This document shows, piece by piece, positions 13,961 through 28,600 of a stretch of 64,000 nt of DNA. The stretch spans positions 4,726,001 through 4,790,000 of the forward strand of contig NW_024881278.1 in the NCBI RefSeq assembly GCF_018691265.1. The letters run 5' to 3'. Position numbers and translations under genes: made by a program. The stretch is from Tyto alba. Its lineage: Eukaryota; Chordata; Aves; Strigiformes; Tytonidae. The first letter of the stretch is position 1. Every line of letters begins with the position of its first letter. Under the pieces are notes generated by a model. That model saw only the letters and a program-made list of their open reading frames with translations. It was not told the DNA's origin and searched no databases.

Positions 13961-14914
13961 AGCACACGCAAGTGCAGGAATAGACATTCAACAGGTAGGC
14001 ACAGTGTAGAGTGTAGTGCCTCAGAACATCACTTCCCATTTATACCTGGACTGGACAGAGTTCATACGTCATACGTACAGCTCTGAGGAGACTTCAGCCC
14101 ACGTCTTCAGAATTATTTAGGTGAGAAACTGCCACTGACATCAGCAGGACGAGCTCCTACGTACCTGTGGGGAAGCAGGACCCAGGGTCTTGTACAAACT
14201 TCCAGACTACACACCTATCGACAAAGCTCCGAGACACCAAGTTCGCCACAGCCTCAGTGCCATGAATTTAAAGAGTTCTCAATCATGTGGAACATAAAAC
14301 ACTGCAAACAACATAGTCCTGAGAAGTCTGAAAAGCCTGCAGCTGCCACAATATACTATAGTCACTGAAGAAATGTTAAATCCATTGGAGGGGATTTTAA
14401 TAGCTACTTTACAGAAGCTCACTAGCTATGCTTGATTATACTGTATCTGTACACTGTAAAAAACTGACCTGAATCCCTCTTGTGCCAATGCAAAAGTCCT
14501 TCTACACAGATTAAAGGGATTCCATGGCCAATAAGAAGTTTTCTCCATTTATCTTAACTAAAGGAAATTCTACACAGATATAAATAAACATTGAATAATG
14601 TCACGCTACTTAGAGCGACATTTGGTAGAACAGTAATAGGAAAACCTATCACCTTTCATAGTCTGTCCTTCCAAAAACTCCTACAATTTGGCCTGTCTTA
14701 AAAAAAAAAAAAAAAGGGGGGGGGGGGTGGGGTGGGCGGGAAGAAAAAGAAAAGCCTGCTTCAGCAGTGCCAAGCTTTTAATGGTGTCCCCAAAGCAATG
14801 CAGCTTAGAACAGAAAGTGAAGAATATCAGATCCATACAAGAGAAGACTTGGAACAGAAGAACTTAACTGTAACGGAAGAAAGAGAGTATAAAAACATCA
14901 TCAGGAACATTTCC
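13961..14914. other. Non-coding interval between CR1 fragments
   Basis: No gene was seen. The stretch holds the A16G12 tract at 14700. The 250 bp before the larger CR1 may include more decayed CR1 sequence, but I could not align it to the consensus. Confidence 0.5.
14700..14740. repeat. A16 then G12 tract with further G runs
   Basis: Poly-A switches abruptly to G12, followed by TGGGG, TGGG and CGGG. This gives four or more G3 runs within 25 nt. It lies about 175 bp before the CR1 body. Confidence 0.9.
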
Positions 14915-15335
14915 TTTCTACTCAGCACTGGCAAGGCCAGGTCTGGGCTCCTCAGTACACAAAAAACACAGGTTTACTGATGCGAGTCCAATGAAGCACC
15001 ACAAAGATAATTAAGGGACTGGAGTATCTTTCACATGAGGAGAGACGGAGAGAAGTAGGACTGTTCAGCCTAGAAAATAGAGGGCTCAGGAAATCTTATC
15101 ACCTGGCATAAATACCTGATGGTAGAGAATGAAGAAGAGGGAGCCGGACTATTCAGGCTGGTGCCCAGTAAGAGAAGAAGAGACAACAGGCACAAACTGA
15201 AATACAGGAAACTTCATCTGACCATAGGAAAACCACTTTTTTTTACTGAGAGTTGTCAAGCACTGGAACAGGTTGTCCACAGAGGTTGTGGAGCCTCCAT
15301 TCTCGAAACCAGAATTCCCAAAACTTCTCATTTTT
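14915..15335 (+). mobile_element. CR1 LINE, decayed 3' part
   Basis: The segment follows the CR1 consensus as I know it: TCAGCACTGGCAAGGCCAG, GGGCTCCTCAGTAC, GAGTCCAATGAAG, ATTAAGGGACTGGAG, GGACTGTTCAGCCTAGA, AATACCTGATGG, GAAGAAGAGGGAGCC, GTCAAGCACTGGAACAGGTT. CR1 is the main non-LTR retrotransposon of birds and reptiles. A block near 14938 is deleted relative to the consensus. The copy fades at about 15335 without the terminal repeat, and the frame is broken by stops. It is an inactive fossil. Confidence 0.9.
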
Positions 15336-18177
15336 CCTTGGCTCTTTTTAAAAGTGCTGATAGAGATCAAATTCTACTCAATTAGGTCATGTCAGAATTA
15401 TTAAACTGCAAAAAAGATCAACAAAAATGCAAAACTGCAGACCAGATGTAATATATGCTGAAGTACCATGACTGTTTGTCTGGTTAAGATTGTTCTCTAC
15501 CTGGTTCCTTAGTACATACAGAAGAAACTTTAAGTGGGGGATTCAGACTGATTAATCCCCAACTTAAATGTTACTGCATGAAGTGGACTTACCTGCTTCA
15601 ATGGCAGGCACACATACAAACAGACGCTGTGGACTAAAAAGACTTGCTTTTACCTCTGTTCTTTAATCAGAAGGAATGAGACAACTGTTTTTTTTGGTTT
15701 TGTGTAGTACTGAATTTAAGAGGCAGAAATGGCTCTGATCAAATACAGATCCAAAGAACCTTCAGTTAAAAAAAAATCCAGTACTGACATGAACTCCTCA
15801 GTTTAATTCCATTTGTATCATTGTTGTGCAAAATGTCCAAATTTAATAGCAAAGCTTCCAGAATAGAACATAATATAGGTAAAAGGGTCTTGCTCCTACA
15901 CAGGAACTAGATCTGATCCTGCATCCCTTTAAGAAATTGGCAGGATATATTATGTCCCCAAGAACAAGGTTTGGCCAACTATCTTCAGTGCCTCTGTATA
16001 ACTAAGCTTTAAATAAGTCCGCAGTATGTAGGCAACAGTGTGCAAAAGTCAGCAAGTGGCACTTAAAAAGCACAGCATCAATTCCCAGTACTTAGCAAAC
16101 AGCCATGGTTTCCGTGGTGGTTATAAGGAATTTGCCTTTGAATCTGCATTAAATAGTCAAATTTTCTACATCCTGTTTGATGCATTTAGAAAACATCTGT
16201 TTTGATTAACTTGAAATCAGTGCAGCACGTTAACATCTCAGAGGAAATTAGGTTCATTTAATACGGATTTTAAGGCTCTGCTCCCCTTGCTCTAGTGATA
16301 TCAGAAAGGGCTTTATATTTAGAAGTTGTGCTTCTGCCATGCCTAACGATGGTGGAAACAGAGTACTCTGAGCATATAGCAAGGTATGCTGAGCCAAGAT
16401 ATGCCTTGATTTACTTCCCTGGGTGGTAGGTAATAATTCAAGGGAGAAATTGGCCAGATGAGAGTTAAATCCTGTGGGATCCAGATTCTAAATGGGATCC
16501 TAAGTGGTGTTGTTTCCCCTTTCCCGGTTTCCTTTACAAAGACAGAAAACAGCAGGAACTTTCAAAAGCATATCTTCTTGGTTTCAGGCATTCAAGGAAA
16601 GGGGTGACACCAGACAATTTTGAGAAAAAAAGGAAACAAACTGAAGCAAGCTGCCAGTCTTGTGAGTAAGAATCACTCCCACAGTAAAATAGTTTTCCAA
16701 ATGTGCCTGTTGAGGAACAGCAAGCTGAAAGACTTTCTCCACAGAAAAGACAAAAGGAGGGGGGAAAAAAAAATCCAAACCAGCCGTAAACCCATTTGAA
16801 AATGCCACTCCAGTGTTACAGGTGTTGTAATTCAGTTGCCTCACATCCCAGTACTCCTCCATAGGCAGCTGTCCCTGGTTTGATGAAAGCTCTCAATCCG
16901 TACCCCTGTCTCCTCCTGAGGAAAAGGGCACAGGCAGCTCAAAAATCTTCAAGTGTGGTTCACTGTGGACATCTGGTCAGGCAAGCCTGCTCAGTGGGAT
17001 CACATGGGCACCGAAACAGGCTTTTGAGGTTAGTAAAATCAAAATAATATAGACGTACCAGTGTTAGCATCTATGGAAAACTTTCAGGAGGCTGTCACTA
17101 AAATATAATGAAAATACAGCATTAAGAGTACTGCAGGCACAACTTGGGAGGTAGGATCTAAACCAAATGCCCAAGGACATCCATTTGTAGATAAAGTACA
17201 TTTTGATCCCCCATTTTCTCAGACCACCTTCTCTCATTTTTATCTGTTGGATGTTAGCAGAGTCCTGCAGCTAAGATTTTCAAAGCAGCTGAAAATCAGG
17301 AATGAGTTACAATAAAGTTTGGGTAACAAAGCTCCCTCAAGCTGACTTGAAAAGCCCTCGTGTGCCTGTTCAGCCTTCCGAGATGAGGACTAATCTATTG
17401 TGGACTTCTTCACACAGGGTCCAGCTCAGCAAAGAGGACTTTGGCTGGGAAGTTGTACATGTTGCTGTAGTAATGATGGTTAGTCTGAGTTCTCTGATGA
17501 AGCTTAACAGTTGGTGAAGTTTCCAGGGTTTAAGCTTCTTACCATAGCAATCATAGTAAGGCAATTTTGCAGACCTTAGTTTCATATTTCCCCTCTCATT
17601 TCAAAAAACCATCTAGTTTTCAACACAGCTCTAATGATAACTTCACAAAACTTTGTGGTTTTGCTTTGTAGATCATTTAAGTATTTTGTCTCAAGTTGCT
17701 CCACAGCTCTACTGTGTCGGCTCCAAATGAATCAAAGCAATCTCAGAGCAAAAGCTGTTTGAAACTGGTAATATTCTTCTGGATTCTCAGTGGAACCACC
17801 AATTTTGCCTGATGAGGTTCACTCGAAAGACTTCATTGACTTAAGCAAATCTTTCAACATGCATGGCGGGAGTTTAAAGTTTCTAATGAACCATGAAACC
17901 AGGCAAGTTTCATAGGAGCTTTTTGAGAATGCTTTTCCGAATTCTAGCTCCACATCACCTACAATTTTGCCACCAATCTCATGATGCACAAGACCCATGG
18001 GAGAGCTGTACAAGCTGTTGAGGAAAGCTATGACAACCGTATTAGAATATACAGCAGGCCCAGGGAAACCAGAAGTTTTTCACCATCTTGTAGGCCAGAG
18101 CTCCAAGGACCAGTCAGAGAACAAGATAAGTACTGTTCAGAGCAACATCAATCTCTTGTAACAAATAAGAACTAGAC

Positions 18178-18192
18178 TTTTTTTTTTTTTTT
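18178..18192. repeat. Poly-T run (T15)
   Basis: Uninterrupted T15 followed by a C/T-rich stretch. Low complexity. Confidence 0.85.
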
Positions 18193-20399
18193 CCTTTCTT
18201 TTTAAACGGGGTTTTATTGTAAAATACTGATTCATCAATACTAACAATGCACTTAGATCCAGGATTTCTAGACAGAGAGAGGGGGCTCTGAATTGCCATG
18301 TATTCTCTGGCATACTCCTGAAGTGGCTTTTAAACTCACTTGGGTTTTTTTTTTTAAAGATTAAAAGCTACAGAAAACAATTCAGCTGCTGAAATCCAGG
18401 ATCAGTGTATTGCTCCGTCACTGCTCCTACACAAGTTAGTTTCTCTGTGCTCTATCTCCTCATTTTCCAAGCAACTGAGAACTCCTAACTCAGGGAAGTC
18501 ATGTAAAGATAGAAGCTTTAAAGACTTTCTGGTGTTTAGCTGTAACAGGGACTGGGAACATGAATACTTCATGTGCCTTACCAAGAAGGTATAAAATTCA
18601 CAACAAGTCTCACCAATGCTATCAAAACTACTGGTCGCTCATCAACACAGGCATTTTGGGTGAAGTTGGAGGCTTGACCAATTTGAAGCCAGGTTTTAGT
18701 TTATCCCTGTGCTCCATGCCAGAGGATGCTAAGCATAAGCAGTGATAATAGTTTTATGTTCATTTTGAAACCCAGAATACACATCAGCATATAGCAGTTA
18801 TCTCCAAGCAAAGAAGGGACAATCATTTTTCTTTCTAATTGAACTGAAGAATTTACATGTAGATTCTTCCACCACAGAGCTTGGAGACATCTGTTTAGCA
18901 GCAGACCTGCTGAAGATCTGCTACTCAGTCACAACTGCCTGGTCTGCAAATACAAATTTGTTGCAGCTCCTAACAGCAACTGCATTTATCCTTTTGGTTA
19001 CAGAAGCAGCAGCTCCACCAAATTCCAGTTCCCCTTCACTATCTAACTCTGGACTGATCTTACACTCCCTTTTACTTCAGTTTAAGCACTGTAATCTGCA
19101 TTTTCTCTACTGGTTTCTCAAAATTCTTCTGTATCTATATAAGAAAAGATACATGAGAGAGGGAAGCCTTATGTTCTTTTTAACATATTAACTTAGAGGA
19201 CAAAGATTAGAAACCTCTCGGTGACACAGACTGGAGTCAATTAAGACAAAATATTCCGTGTGCATACTCTCCTCAAGGCAATATCTGCAGCTAGTATGTA
19301 ATGCAAACCATGTTAAGCAGCTATGTCTAGCCTGATTTCTGTCCAGCTACCAAGGATTCTGACTGAATTTCACCAGACAGAAATGTGCAATTTTTTTGTC
19401 ATTAGAGAGCACCCAGGGAAGTAGCACAACAAAATGCTTCCTGCTGCTGTTAAACGCGGGAGGCTGTGATTTCAGCTCAGTCATCTGCTCTCACATTGAG
19501 TGATCCACAAATATTTGAGCTTTCTGGCGGCGTAACCCCCACCACCACCACAGTAGCAGTCTTTTTTCCTAAATGGTCCAAGACATTTCCATGTTTGCCT
19601 TCTCAGGCTATTGATAGTAAGCTGCTTAGTAGGAGGGGGCATCTGTGATGCTTTTCCTGATTATCGATAACATCTAGAAGGCTTAAACATGGCCTTTCCT
19701 GCTTCAGTTTTTAAAGGAGGTTAATTGAGATCAGATACTTAAAGCTGAAGTTAATAGCAACACAGTAAGTGCACAGTCCAGACTATGGAAAAAAAAAAAA
19801 TATGTTAAAATATATTTGGAATAGTTAACTATATCCAGATCAGGCAGACATGGTAACTTCAGAGCATTTAAGAAGCTAAATGAAGGACCCTGAGCCATTC
19901 CTTGTTATCTGTAAAGTGCTCACTGAAGACAAGCATGGAACTCCAGGAGACCAAAAAGCATAATTTTACTGATTTTTAAGAGATAGGGAACAGTTTGGGA
20001 ACATTACGCCCAGTCTATATATCTGATTATAACCCCTACCATACAAATACGACAGTAAGAAATACCCTGTATACATGCAACAGGACAAACGAAAATTTCA
20101 CCCTTTACAAGATAATTGGCCTACAGTACATAAAGAGATTATACAGATGCAAGCAACGCTTTGAGTATAGCCCTCACAATGCAGCTCCTCTAAGAAAACA
20201 AGGAAAAACACGGTCTTTGTGAAATGATTATAAAGTAGCAAAACAAGTGGTTGAAAAGTTGCATTCAACAAGTCATTGTTAACCATTCACTGGGAGACTG
20301 AGAGAATGTATTCACTAGGGTCTTCATCCTACACACATCTATCATGGCGCAACAGTATTCGGAAGTCTTTAAAGTGCATTTGAGAGGCTTTTTTTAATC

Positions 20400-20428
20400 A
20401 AAAAAAAAAAAAAAAACACCAAAAAAAA
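20400..20428. repeat. A17 run with CACC-interrupted extension
   Basis: Poly-A of 17, then CACC and a further A8. Low complexity. Confidence 0.85.
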
Positions 20429-20664
20429 CACAGAAGCCTGGATGATACCAAGACAGGAGAGAGTGCAAGTACTTCGGAGGACAAAATCAGAATTTAAAGT
20501 TACATTAGTCAGCTGGAGAATCCAGCAGAAAAAAAGTTCAGAGACCCATTAGGCACCTTTGGAAAACAGTAAATCAATGGGAATAATAGCACATTTCAGC
20601 CAATCAGAAGATTTAGAGAGTAGGGAGAGGGAGAAGAAGGGGACATCTTGCAGGACACCAAATT

Positions 20665-20684
20665 GGGGGGGGGGGGGGGGGGGG
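20665..20684. repeat. Poly-G run (G20)
   Basis: Twenty consecutive G residues. Long G homopolymers are far rarer than poly-A in vertebrate DNA and are error-prone to sequence, so the exact length is uncertain. Confidence 0.85.
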
Positions 20685-23600
20685 AGTCAATTATTTGTTC
20701 TCTCCTCACCCCATGGACAGGAGAGGAATAAAGGGCTACATTTTAAAAACAAGAGAAATTCAGCTGAGAGTTCAAAAAGATTTTACAGAGTTAAATAATA
20801 GTTACTTGGAGGGACTGTAAAATCACTTGTCACAGATTTCTAGAACATCTCACGGTGGTTTAGGCTAATTATTTACTTGATTACGGGTATACCCTCCAGC
20901 CCCTAGAACCTCCCTTCTGTTCCAGCACCTTCTCTTGCCCCTCCTTGTTCCTGACATGCCATTTCATTTTTCCTTGCCTCGCAATCTCTTCCTTGCACCA
21001 TGTCTTCCCCTCTTCCCCCAGGGACAAGGAGGGGGAAAATCAGACTTTAAAGAATTCTGCCTCAAACGACTAGTGAATTTAGTTGGAATTAGTGTCACTA
21101 ATGAGAACGTTTTTCAGCATTTATTAGACCAGTGGCTGCAGTGACCTCTTATGCTAGGGTTATACAGTCGCTTCCATTCCAGCATCCCTATTTTCAGAAG
21201 TCACAAATAACTTAAACACACACCCATTTTGGCTGAAATTTTCTAGGCGTGAGGTAGAATTCGTAGGGACATCAATGGCTCCTGCACTGCGCAGCTTCCA
21301 AGCTTTTTTCAGTTTGGAAAAAATATTGTGTCACTGGAGAAATAACCTATGATCCTACAGTTAAAGTCTGTATGATAATAATGCATGTGCACAAGGCAGC
21401 AGAATTACGACTATACGCCTGACCGCGGCATTTCTTACCTCTGAGGGCTTAACTGTATAACTTTAATGTTGTATTACCATCAGCTCTTTCTATGGGATCT
21501 ATTTTACAAGGAACTTACAAATGGCATGTGTAACAAATGATATCTATTGCATTTTATTATTCATCTTTTTCCACATATTGACATTTGAGATGTAACCAGG
21601 GACTATGCACAGAATATGTCTGGCAGAAGTGGTGTGTACTGATTAATGTCCTTTCGGTGCTGATATGAAACACATGGGTTATATTAGCAAAGCAATGTAT
21701 GAAATGATACATTGGAAATTACTTACCTATTCCATGAACATGACTTACCAAAGTCAGGAATGTTCTAGTGATTAACCCTTACGAACGCATGTGAACTAAG
21801 CCACTTCTTTCTGGGAAAGGGGTAGCATTATCAACCACCAATAAGCCATAATGGGTCAGCCCTAAAATCTTCTGAAGCAAGTGGCTTTGACGGTACAGTA
21901 GCAAAATTATATATTCAGACGATGAGTAAATTAAAACAAAGGGCTATTATTATTCCTGTTAAATTTGACAAATTGAAGTTATTTCTTCTTCAAATTTAAG
22001 CCATGAGTGAAAAAAGAATCCCTATAAAAGTCCTTAGCCATATGCTTAACTCCTATTAAAATCAACATCCCACTGAAATTGTTAAAATTAAGCATGTGCT
22101 TAAATATTTTTTTGATTCTGGCCAGTACGTACTTGCCAAAGTTTTGTTTTCTTTACTGATACAATATTAACTCCAAGACGCTGTGGACACATAAATATTA
22201 GCCAAAATTATTAACTTTTTCGGGATTTCTTGGCCTTTTAAAAAATCTGGTCTGGCTAGAAGAGTGCCTTATCATTAAACCAACATATAAAATTTCTCTG
22301 ACAGTAAAATCTATCTATAGACATACAGTAACAACAAATTAACCTCAATATGACATGAATAAAAACAGTTTCTAAGTGGTTATAGTTCCTAAAACAGAAT
22401 CTATATGCAATAAATATAATTATTTCACTGAAATTGTTAGCACATGTTTTTCTTTTGCAACAGACATGTTCGCCGTACCATCTTTGTTGTACTGATATGT
22501 TCTTTAGTAGCCCATTCTGTGCCTTCATCCTTGATTTAAATTTATCGTGACACATTTTTAAACAATAGCAGGAAACCTCACTTATGACTTTAATTATAAA
22601 ATGGTGTTATAAAATTATATCCACATTTTACTTTTGGCAGTTGGCAATCCTCATTTAACATAAATAACCCTTCTTGGCCTCAGCAGTTCTCTTTGGTTGA
22701 TTTCAATGCTTACTGTATGTAATTGATATAAAAACACAAGGTTTAGGAAGCAGTTATTGGAACTTGTTAAAAGAAGTAGTCAAGTTCATAAACGCAGTCA
22801 TTTTGCTATGTTACATGCCAAGAGAATTAATAATGTACGTTTGGGAATAAGGGAGAAATTCTGGCTTTTTAAAGAAAGACTGATGTAACTACAGTATTCC
22901 ACTCCTATGTTAATTGTTTGGCTCGCAGACCCATGGCTTTGTTTCTCTTCCACCCACAGCTGCTTCCAATAATCTTCTAAAAACTGACACATACATACAC
23001 ACACATCCACATTATATGCAGACATACATTTTTAACTACACATATGCACTAATACCAAAACAATTCTGTTGTTCTATATTAAAGAACAAGAGCAAATATG
23101 TTAACCTTGCCGTATAAATAAAAGGAAAAGACAATCACATCAGACAGAAGAGGCTGTCCTCAGAAGACTGAGGTTTAGCAATACTGAAGATGAAGCTACT
23201 TCAAGTCATTTCCCAAAGCGAATTCTGAAATAGCTCACACAAAGGGGCTGATTTTCAACGGAAGACCCCTGAAGTTGTGCAAAGTCATCTTTGTCTATTG
23301 CTTTTGCACACTGACAGTGCCGGTACGTGAGCATGCAAAAGCTACTTGCCTGCATGAGCAATTTAGTAACTCCAAAATTTAATCCCCCCACGCACAATCA
23401 GCACACAAGTGTACAAAAAATCATCCGTACATAATGCAGAGACAGACCACCACTTGAAAAACTGAAGCTTAACATTAAAACGCAACACCTTCTTAACTTG
23501 CATTTGACTATCACACAGCAGTACTCACACGATCAGCGTGTACTTAGACTGTGATGAACTGGGGACAAAACCCAGCCCAAAATCTCAACAGCAAAGAGTC

Positions 23601-25675
23601 CTCCATAACCTTCACTGAACCAATGGGAGTTACTAATTATCCTTTGTTTTTGAAAACAAATCACCCAGGTTAGGACCCACTGAAAGTTTTTCCATCTGCC
23701 ATTCTAAGGCCCCAGCTTCAAAAATTCTAATCTATGAGAAAAAATTCAAACACCGAGAACGTTATTTTAAAGCTTTCATTTGGCTGGTTTATCTTATCGC
23801 TCAAGTAAAAATTGGTTTAAGACACAAGAAGGGGATTTCGTGCTTTTCGCATTGGGATCCCCCACCTCAGATCATGAGAGGGACGTGTCCTACATGCCAA
23901 ATCACCCAACGGGGCTCGGCCATAGCACAGGACTGAGTCCGTGGACAGCCGGGGATCGGCGATGCCACAGATTGTCACTAACAAATGCCAGATGTGGATG
24001 GTTGGAAGCAGAAGCAGCCGGGGAATTCAGAGGAAAGCTGAGACGCTTAAAATATATGTGCTGTCAGTAGTATGACGGGAGAGCAGGACAGAGGGGCCAG
24101 ATGAGCCAGTCTCTCACAGAAAGAAAGAGACTAGACAGGCCTGCAAGACAAAGCTAAATAAAATGATTAAGTAAACAAATGTTTCAATTATGGGCCATTA
24201 CCCTGAAGTAAAGACTCAGCTTTAGGAATAGGGAAAGGGGTGAATATTTTTCCTGCCTCCTCCAACATAACCACATAGTCAGCTGGTTTTATGCATCCAA
24301 AATGTAATGTAGTTGGTATTTGCTTAATCAAGGGCATAAGTACCTATCGGTCACATATAAACCAGTCTCTTAAGCTATATCAGGTACCAACATGCCTCCT
24401 ATCCCTTTTCCAGTGAACAAGGAGAACACCCCAATACCATCACCCCTTACAAGAAATGTGTCTCATCTGCAACTTGCCACTTCCAACCAGTGCTGAAAGA
24501 GAGACCCAGCCTGTGCCTTTGGCTGCTCATTAAACCACTCAGCCAGGAAAGCTCAAGGACACTTGGATTTCAAAACTGTTTTGTGTCCTCCCTTCTTAAA
24601 CATGCAAGGATGGACATGACCCAGTTTCTGTAACACCATCGAGTTCATTAAGTAAATCAACCTTAGGAGTTTTAATTCTACTCCATCACTGAACTATAAC
24701 ATCCATTTCAAGCTCTCAAAACTTGTCCCTAATCAGCGGAGACATCCTGACTTTAACTGGGGCTCTGCCCAAGAGAGGTGCCAGATGAGCCCTGCTACCT
24801 GTAGAACACAAGAGGTCCCAAAGCCTAAAAGAGCTTCCACCCTAAAACCAGCACAACAGCCACCACCAACTCTTTGGTTTAAGCAGTCTAGGCTGCCCTC
24901 TTTCTTCTTTGGGCATCACCAGGTTTGCGGAATTGTTAAAAGAAAACCTGAAAAAAAAACATACTAGAGAGCACGTCCGTTTTTCCCCAGCTGCCAGGCC
25001 CTGGGGTTCAGCTGAGGAGGCCACACATATTAGCATGTCTTTCTATCCCAGAGATGTTACAGTATTTCTGAATAAATGGGAAGCTGACTGTAACTAGTGG
25101 TAGAAGAAATTACTTCAGAGGACGCTAAGACTCATGGGACTTTCACATTTCCTCATATAAACTTTGATTCTGCTATTTTTATTGAAAAAGGGGTGTTCAG
25201 CAAAGTGGATACTGCTTCCTCCTCACACTTCATATTGCTATATGTAATATTAATATTTAAACCTTATAATTAAGGATGGTCATATTTTGTGGAACCTGAG
25301 GTTTTGCAGACCTCTTGAACTTTGGGGGCGGGGAAGGGAAGTTACAAAGCACAGAGCTCACCACATCTCTCCTTCTAAGCCTGTGACTGTCTTTTCCCCT
25401 GTGAAAGGAGATAAAGATTCATTCTTTTTAGCCATTATGTTTTTCTGCCTAAAGACCTATCTCCAACACTTGGTCTAGATATACTTTTGAGGCCAAGCCC
25501 TAAATTACTGCAAGCTGCCAGTGCCCCTGATACCAGTGCTACCAGTCTATACAACAGTCAGCCCCAGTGTGCCTGCCTCCATGCTTGGCAGGGTAGGGGG
25601 AAGACCAATTTCCCCTGAGGAATTCACCCGTCATTCTGCAGAGATCAACTATTACTTCTTCAAAAAAAAAGGATT

Positions 25676-25691
25676 AAAAAAAAAAAAAAAA
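25676..25691. repeat. Poly-A run (A16)
   Basis: Uninterrupted A16, preceded by a shorter A9 run about 15 bp upstream. Confidence 0.85.
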
Positions 25692-28600
25692 TTCAGCTTT
25701 GGCAGCATTTAGGAGGCATCTGGCCACACGAAATCCCAAAAGTGAACTAATCCATCAGAAGAGCAACATTCAGTCAGTTATACTCGTATTTAAAAGCAGA
25801 TTCCATTCAAATAAAAAAAAAAAAAATGGCATCACAGCTGAGAAACTTGGGTTTCCTGACTTAACCAACAACTGAAATCAAAACCCAAAGCCACATCCTC
25901 AGCTAATATAAATACGGTGCAACTGAAGCTGATAAAGCAAGGCCTGTCAAGCACATCCCAGTCCTGCTGTAATCCTTTTTAACAGTGTTGAGGCAGAACT
26001 TTCCTAATGCACAAGAGAAGGGAACAGTATTGCTCTGTTTGCATGCTTGGGATAGGAGACCACAGTTTGGGGTTTGCAGTGGCATCAGGGCATTTTCCTT
26101 CAAGTATTCATCAGAAACAAAGTAATGGACAACAGAAGGCATCAGAAGTGCTGAAGGAGATACAGGACAAAGAATATGTTCATTGGCTCACTATCAAAGA
26201 GCTGAATCCTCCCTGTTGGCCCAACAGTCTCAGAAGTCAAAAAACATTTTGACTGAAGTCAGCTTAAAACCTTCCCTCCCATCTTAACTTTAAAACTTAA
26301 CAGTAAATTAAATAAATGTTCTACTACAGTGAATAAAAATATTTTTAAAGCATCAAGTATTTACCTTCCCCATTACTTTTATTTAACAAAATTGACATGA
26401 ATTCTTAAGAAAAAAAAAAAATTCTAAATCTCTATTTTTACCCTCTGAGAAGAGTGGGATTTTTGGGGTTGGCTTGTTTGGTTTTGACAAGACATTTATG
26501 CCCTTCAAAAAGTCCTCTAAACTATGGGGTCCACCTCCTCCAGAAGTCACGTGACTGGATGGATGCTCTCAGTTCAGAGCACCGCTAACAGCACATAAAC
26601 AAGGACTTCTTTCCAGGTTCACCAACACCTCAGAGCACCTACCCTGTAGCGTATATGACTCAAGGCTGATCCATGTCTGCAGGAACTCCCACATCTCTTA
26701 TTGGCCCAATGAAGACTCCTTTATATAAATAGGCTGATTTTTTTCAATTGTTCCTCAGCTCCCACCTCTACATCAGATATCAGGGAATGGTTGAACAAAC
26801 ACAATTTTTCCCCCCCTGAACTGAATTAGCCCACTGCTGCCATCGAGAGGTACCCTCATAGAAAACACGTGACAAATTCACTTTTCTCAAAACCATCAAT
26901 TTTAAATTCCTCCTTAATTTCCACTTCTGCCATGACACCCACTTATCCCTCACATGCAAGTGAAAGTTTCACTAACAGATGCATAACGTTTCCACCGATT
27001 TCAATTCCTCCTGCCGATTGCTTATCCGACACACAGTCTTTGCAGTACTGGCGCTAATTAACAGCATTTCTATAAGCAGTGCTTTATGGGCTGAAAACTG
27101 GCATGACAAAAAACACTCTGCTTCCAGGACCTGGGAGATAGTTCAATTGCAATTTGCTTTCTGAAGTCTCTGAAGTTTTCATTCTTCTACAAAAAGAGAC
27201 TCTTTCTTAAGTGTAACAAACTGTCCAAAACTCTATAAACCATCAGGCTGAAGAGCCACAGCAAATGCTGACAGACAGCCTCTTAGACAAATTTATTGAA
27301 CAACAACGTCCTCTGCTGGCAGGAACCAGACTCAACTCGTAACACTGAATTGCAGGACCTTCCCTGTGACTCTGGAGAAATCATCATGAATACGCCACTA
27401 CATGGCCTGAACAGAAAGCCAAGAATAGAACAAAATCAACACTGCAATAAACGCCATTTGGATTTTCTTGTCTGGTTTACCTCGGATGAGGACAGAGGTC
27501 AGGGTATATTCAATGCATAAACCTTTGATAACAGGAAATAAATTTGAATGTGGTTCAAGATTAGCCTATTGTGACTTCATGCCCTAGTGAACAGAGCGGC
27601 AACGTGGAAATGGAATGCAGATCTTCCTCTCAACCTTACTGCTTGTCCTCCACATGTCTTCAGGGAAATCAGGTCTCTTCCATCTATATAGATTTTGAAA
27701 GCATCAGAAGGGTGAAGACATTATTCGTCCAATTAGACCTTGCCACAAAAAGGAACTGAGGTACTTTCAAGAGCACGAGAGTCTGGGGTTTATTTATAAG
27801 TGTTACACACATACTAAAGACTAGATTTTCAGAGTACTCAGGTTCCAAGAGAGGAATACAGGCCCTTACCTGACCCGGGTGCTCCCAGGAACTCCAGTTA
27901 CAACATAACTCCTGTTAATCCTCTTTAAACACGGTGGAGTTGACAGCTGCTTTGTTGGGTTCCTCCAGGTCCTTAAGTGCCAACTATGAAGAGCCTATGT
28001 TTTGGTAACACTTCCCTAAATACCTTTTCCAACTCTCGAAATAAAAACCAGTCTAGCTGAAACCCAAGTTTAGGTCTACCACAGCAGATTGTTTCTGAAA
28101 ACAGAGAAAAAAAGCAGCCAAAGAGAAATTCTCTATTTTCACTCTTGGCAGGCAGCTGTCCAATGTTCCTCAACTCCTCCTGTGCCTCAAAGGGGCAGTC
28201 ACAAAATCATACCTGAAAAAAAACTCATGAATCTCAAATATCATAAAAAAAAAAAAAGCATTGTTACAGTTCTAATATCTAACCATAGTCCCAAAAGTAC
28301 ATAATGACACCTTTTTCCCCACCCACAGAGCTTGATAATTCCGTTGAAATTCAAGACGGTAAACAAGAATTATCCAACATATTTAGAAAGAACAAACTTT
28401 TCAACTCAGATTCACTTTGTCAGATCCCTTGAGGTTCTGAGTTTGTTTGTTCTTTCCATCTACACCAGTCAGTCTAAGAAAAGCCACTACCTCTCCCAAT
28501 AAATTTTGTTTCTTTGATATCGCTAGAGTGCTGCAGACACACCACCACTATGACGAGTTTCTCTAACTCTTTGGTAGCCAATAGAAGTCATCAGTGGAAG

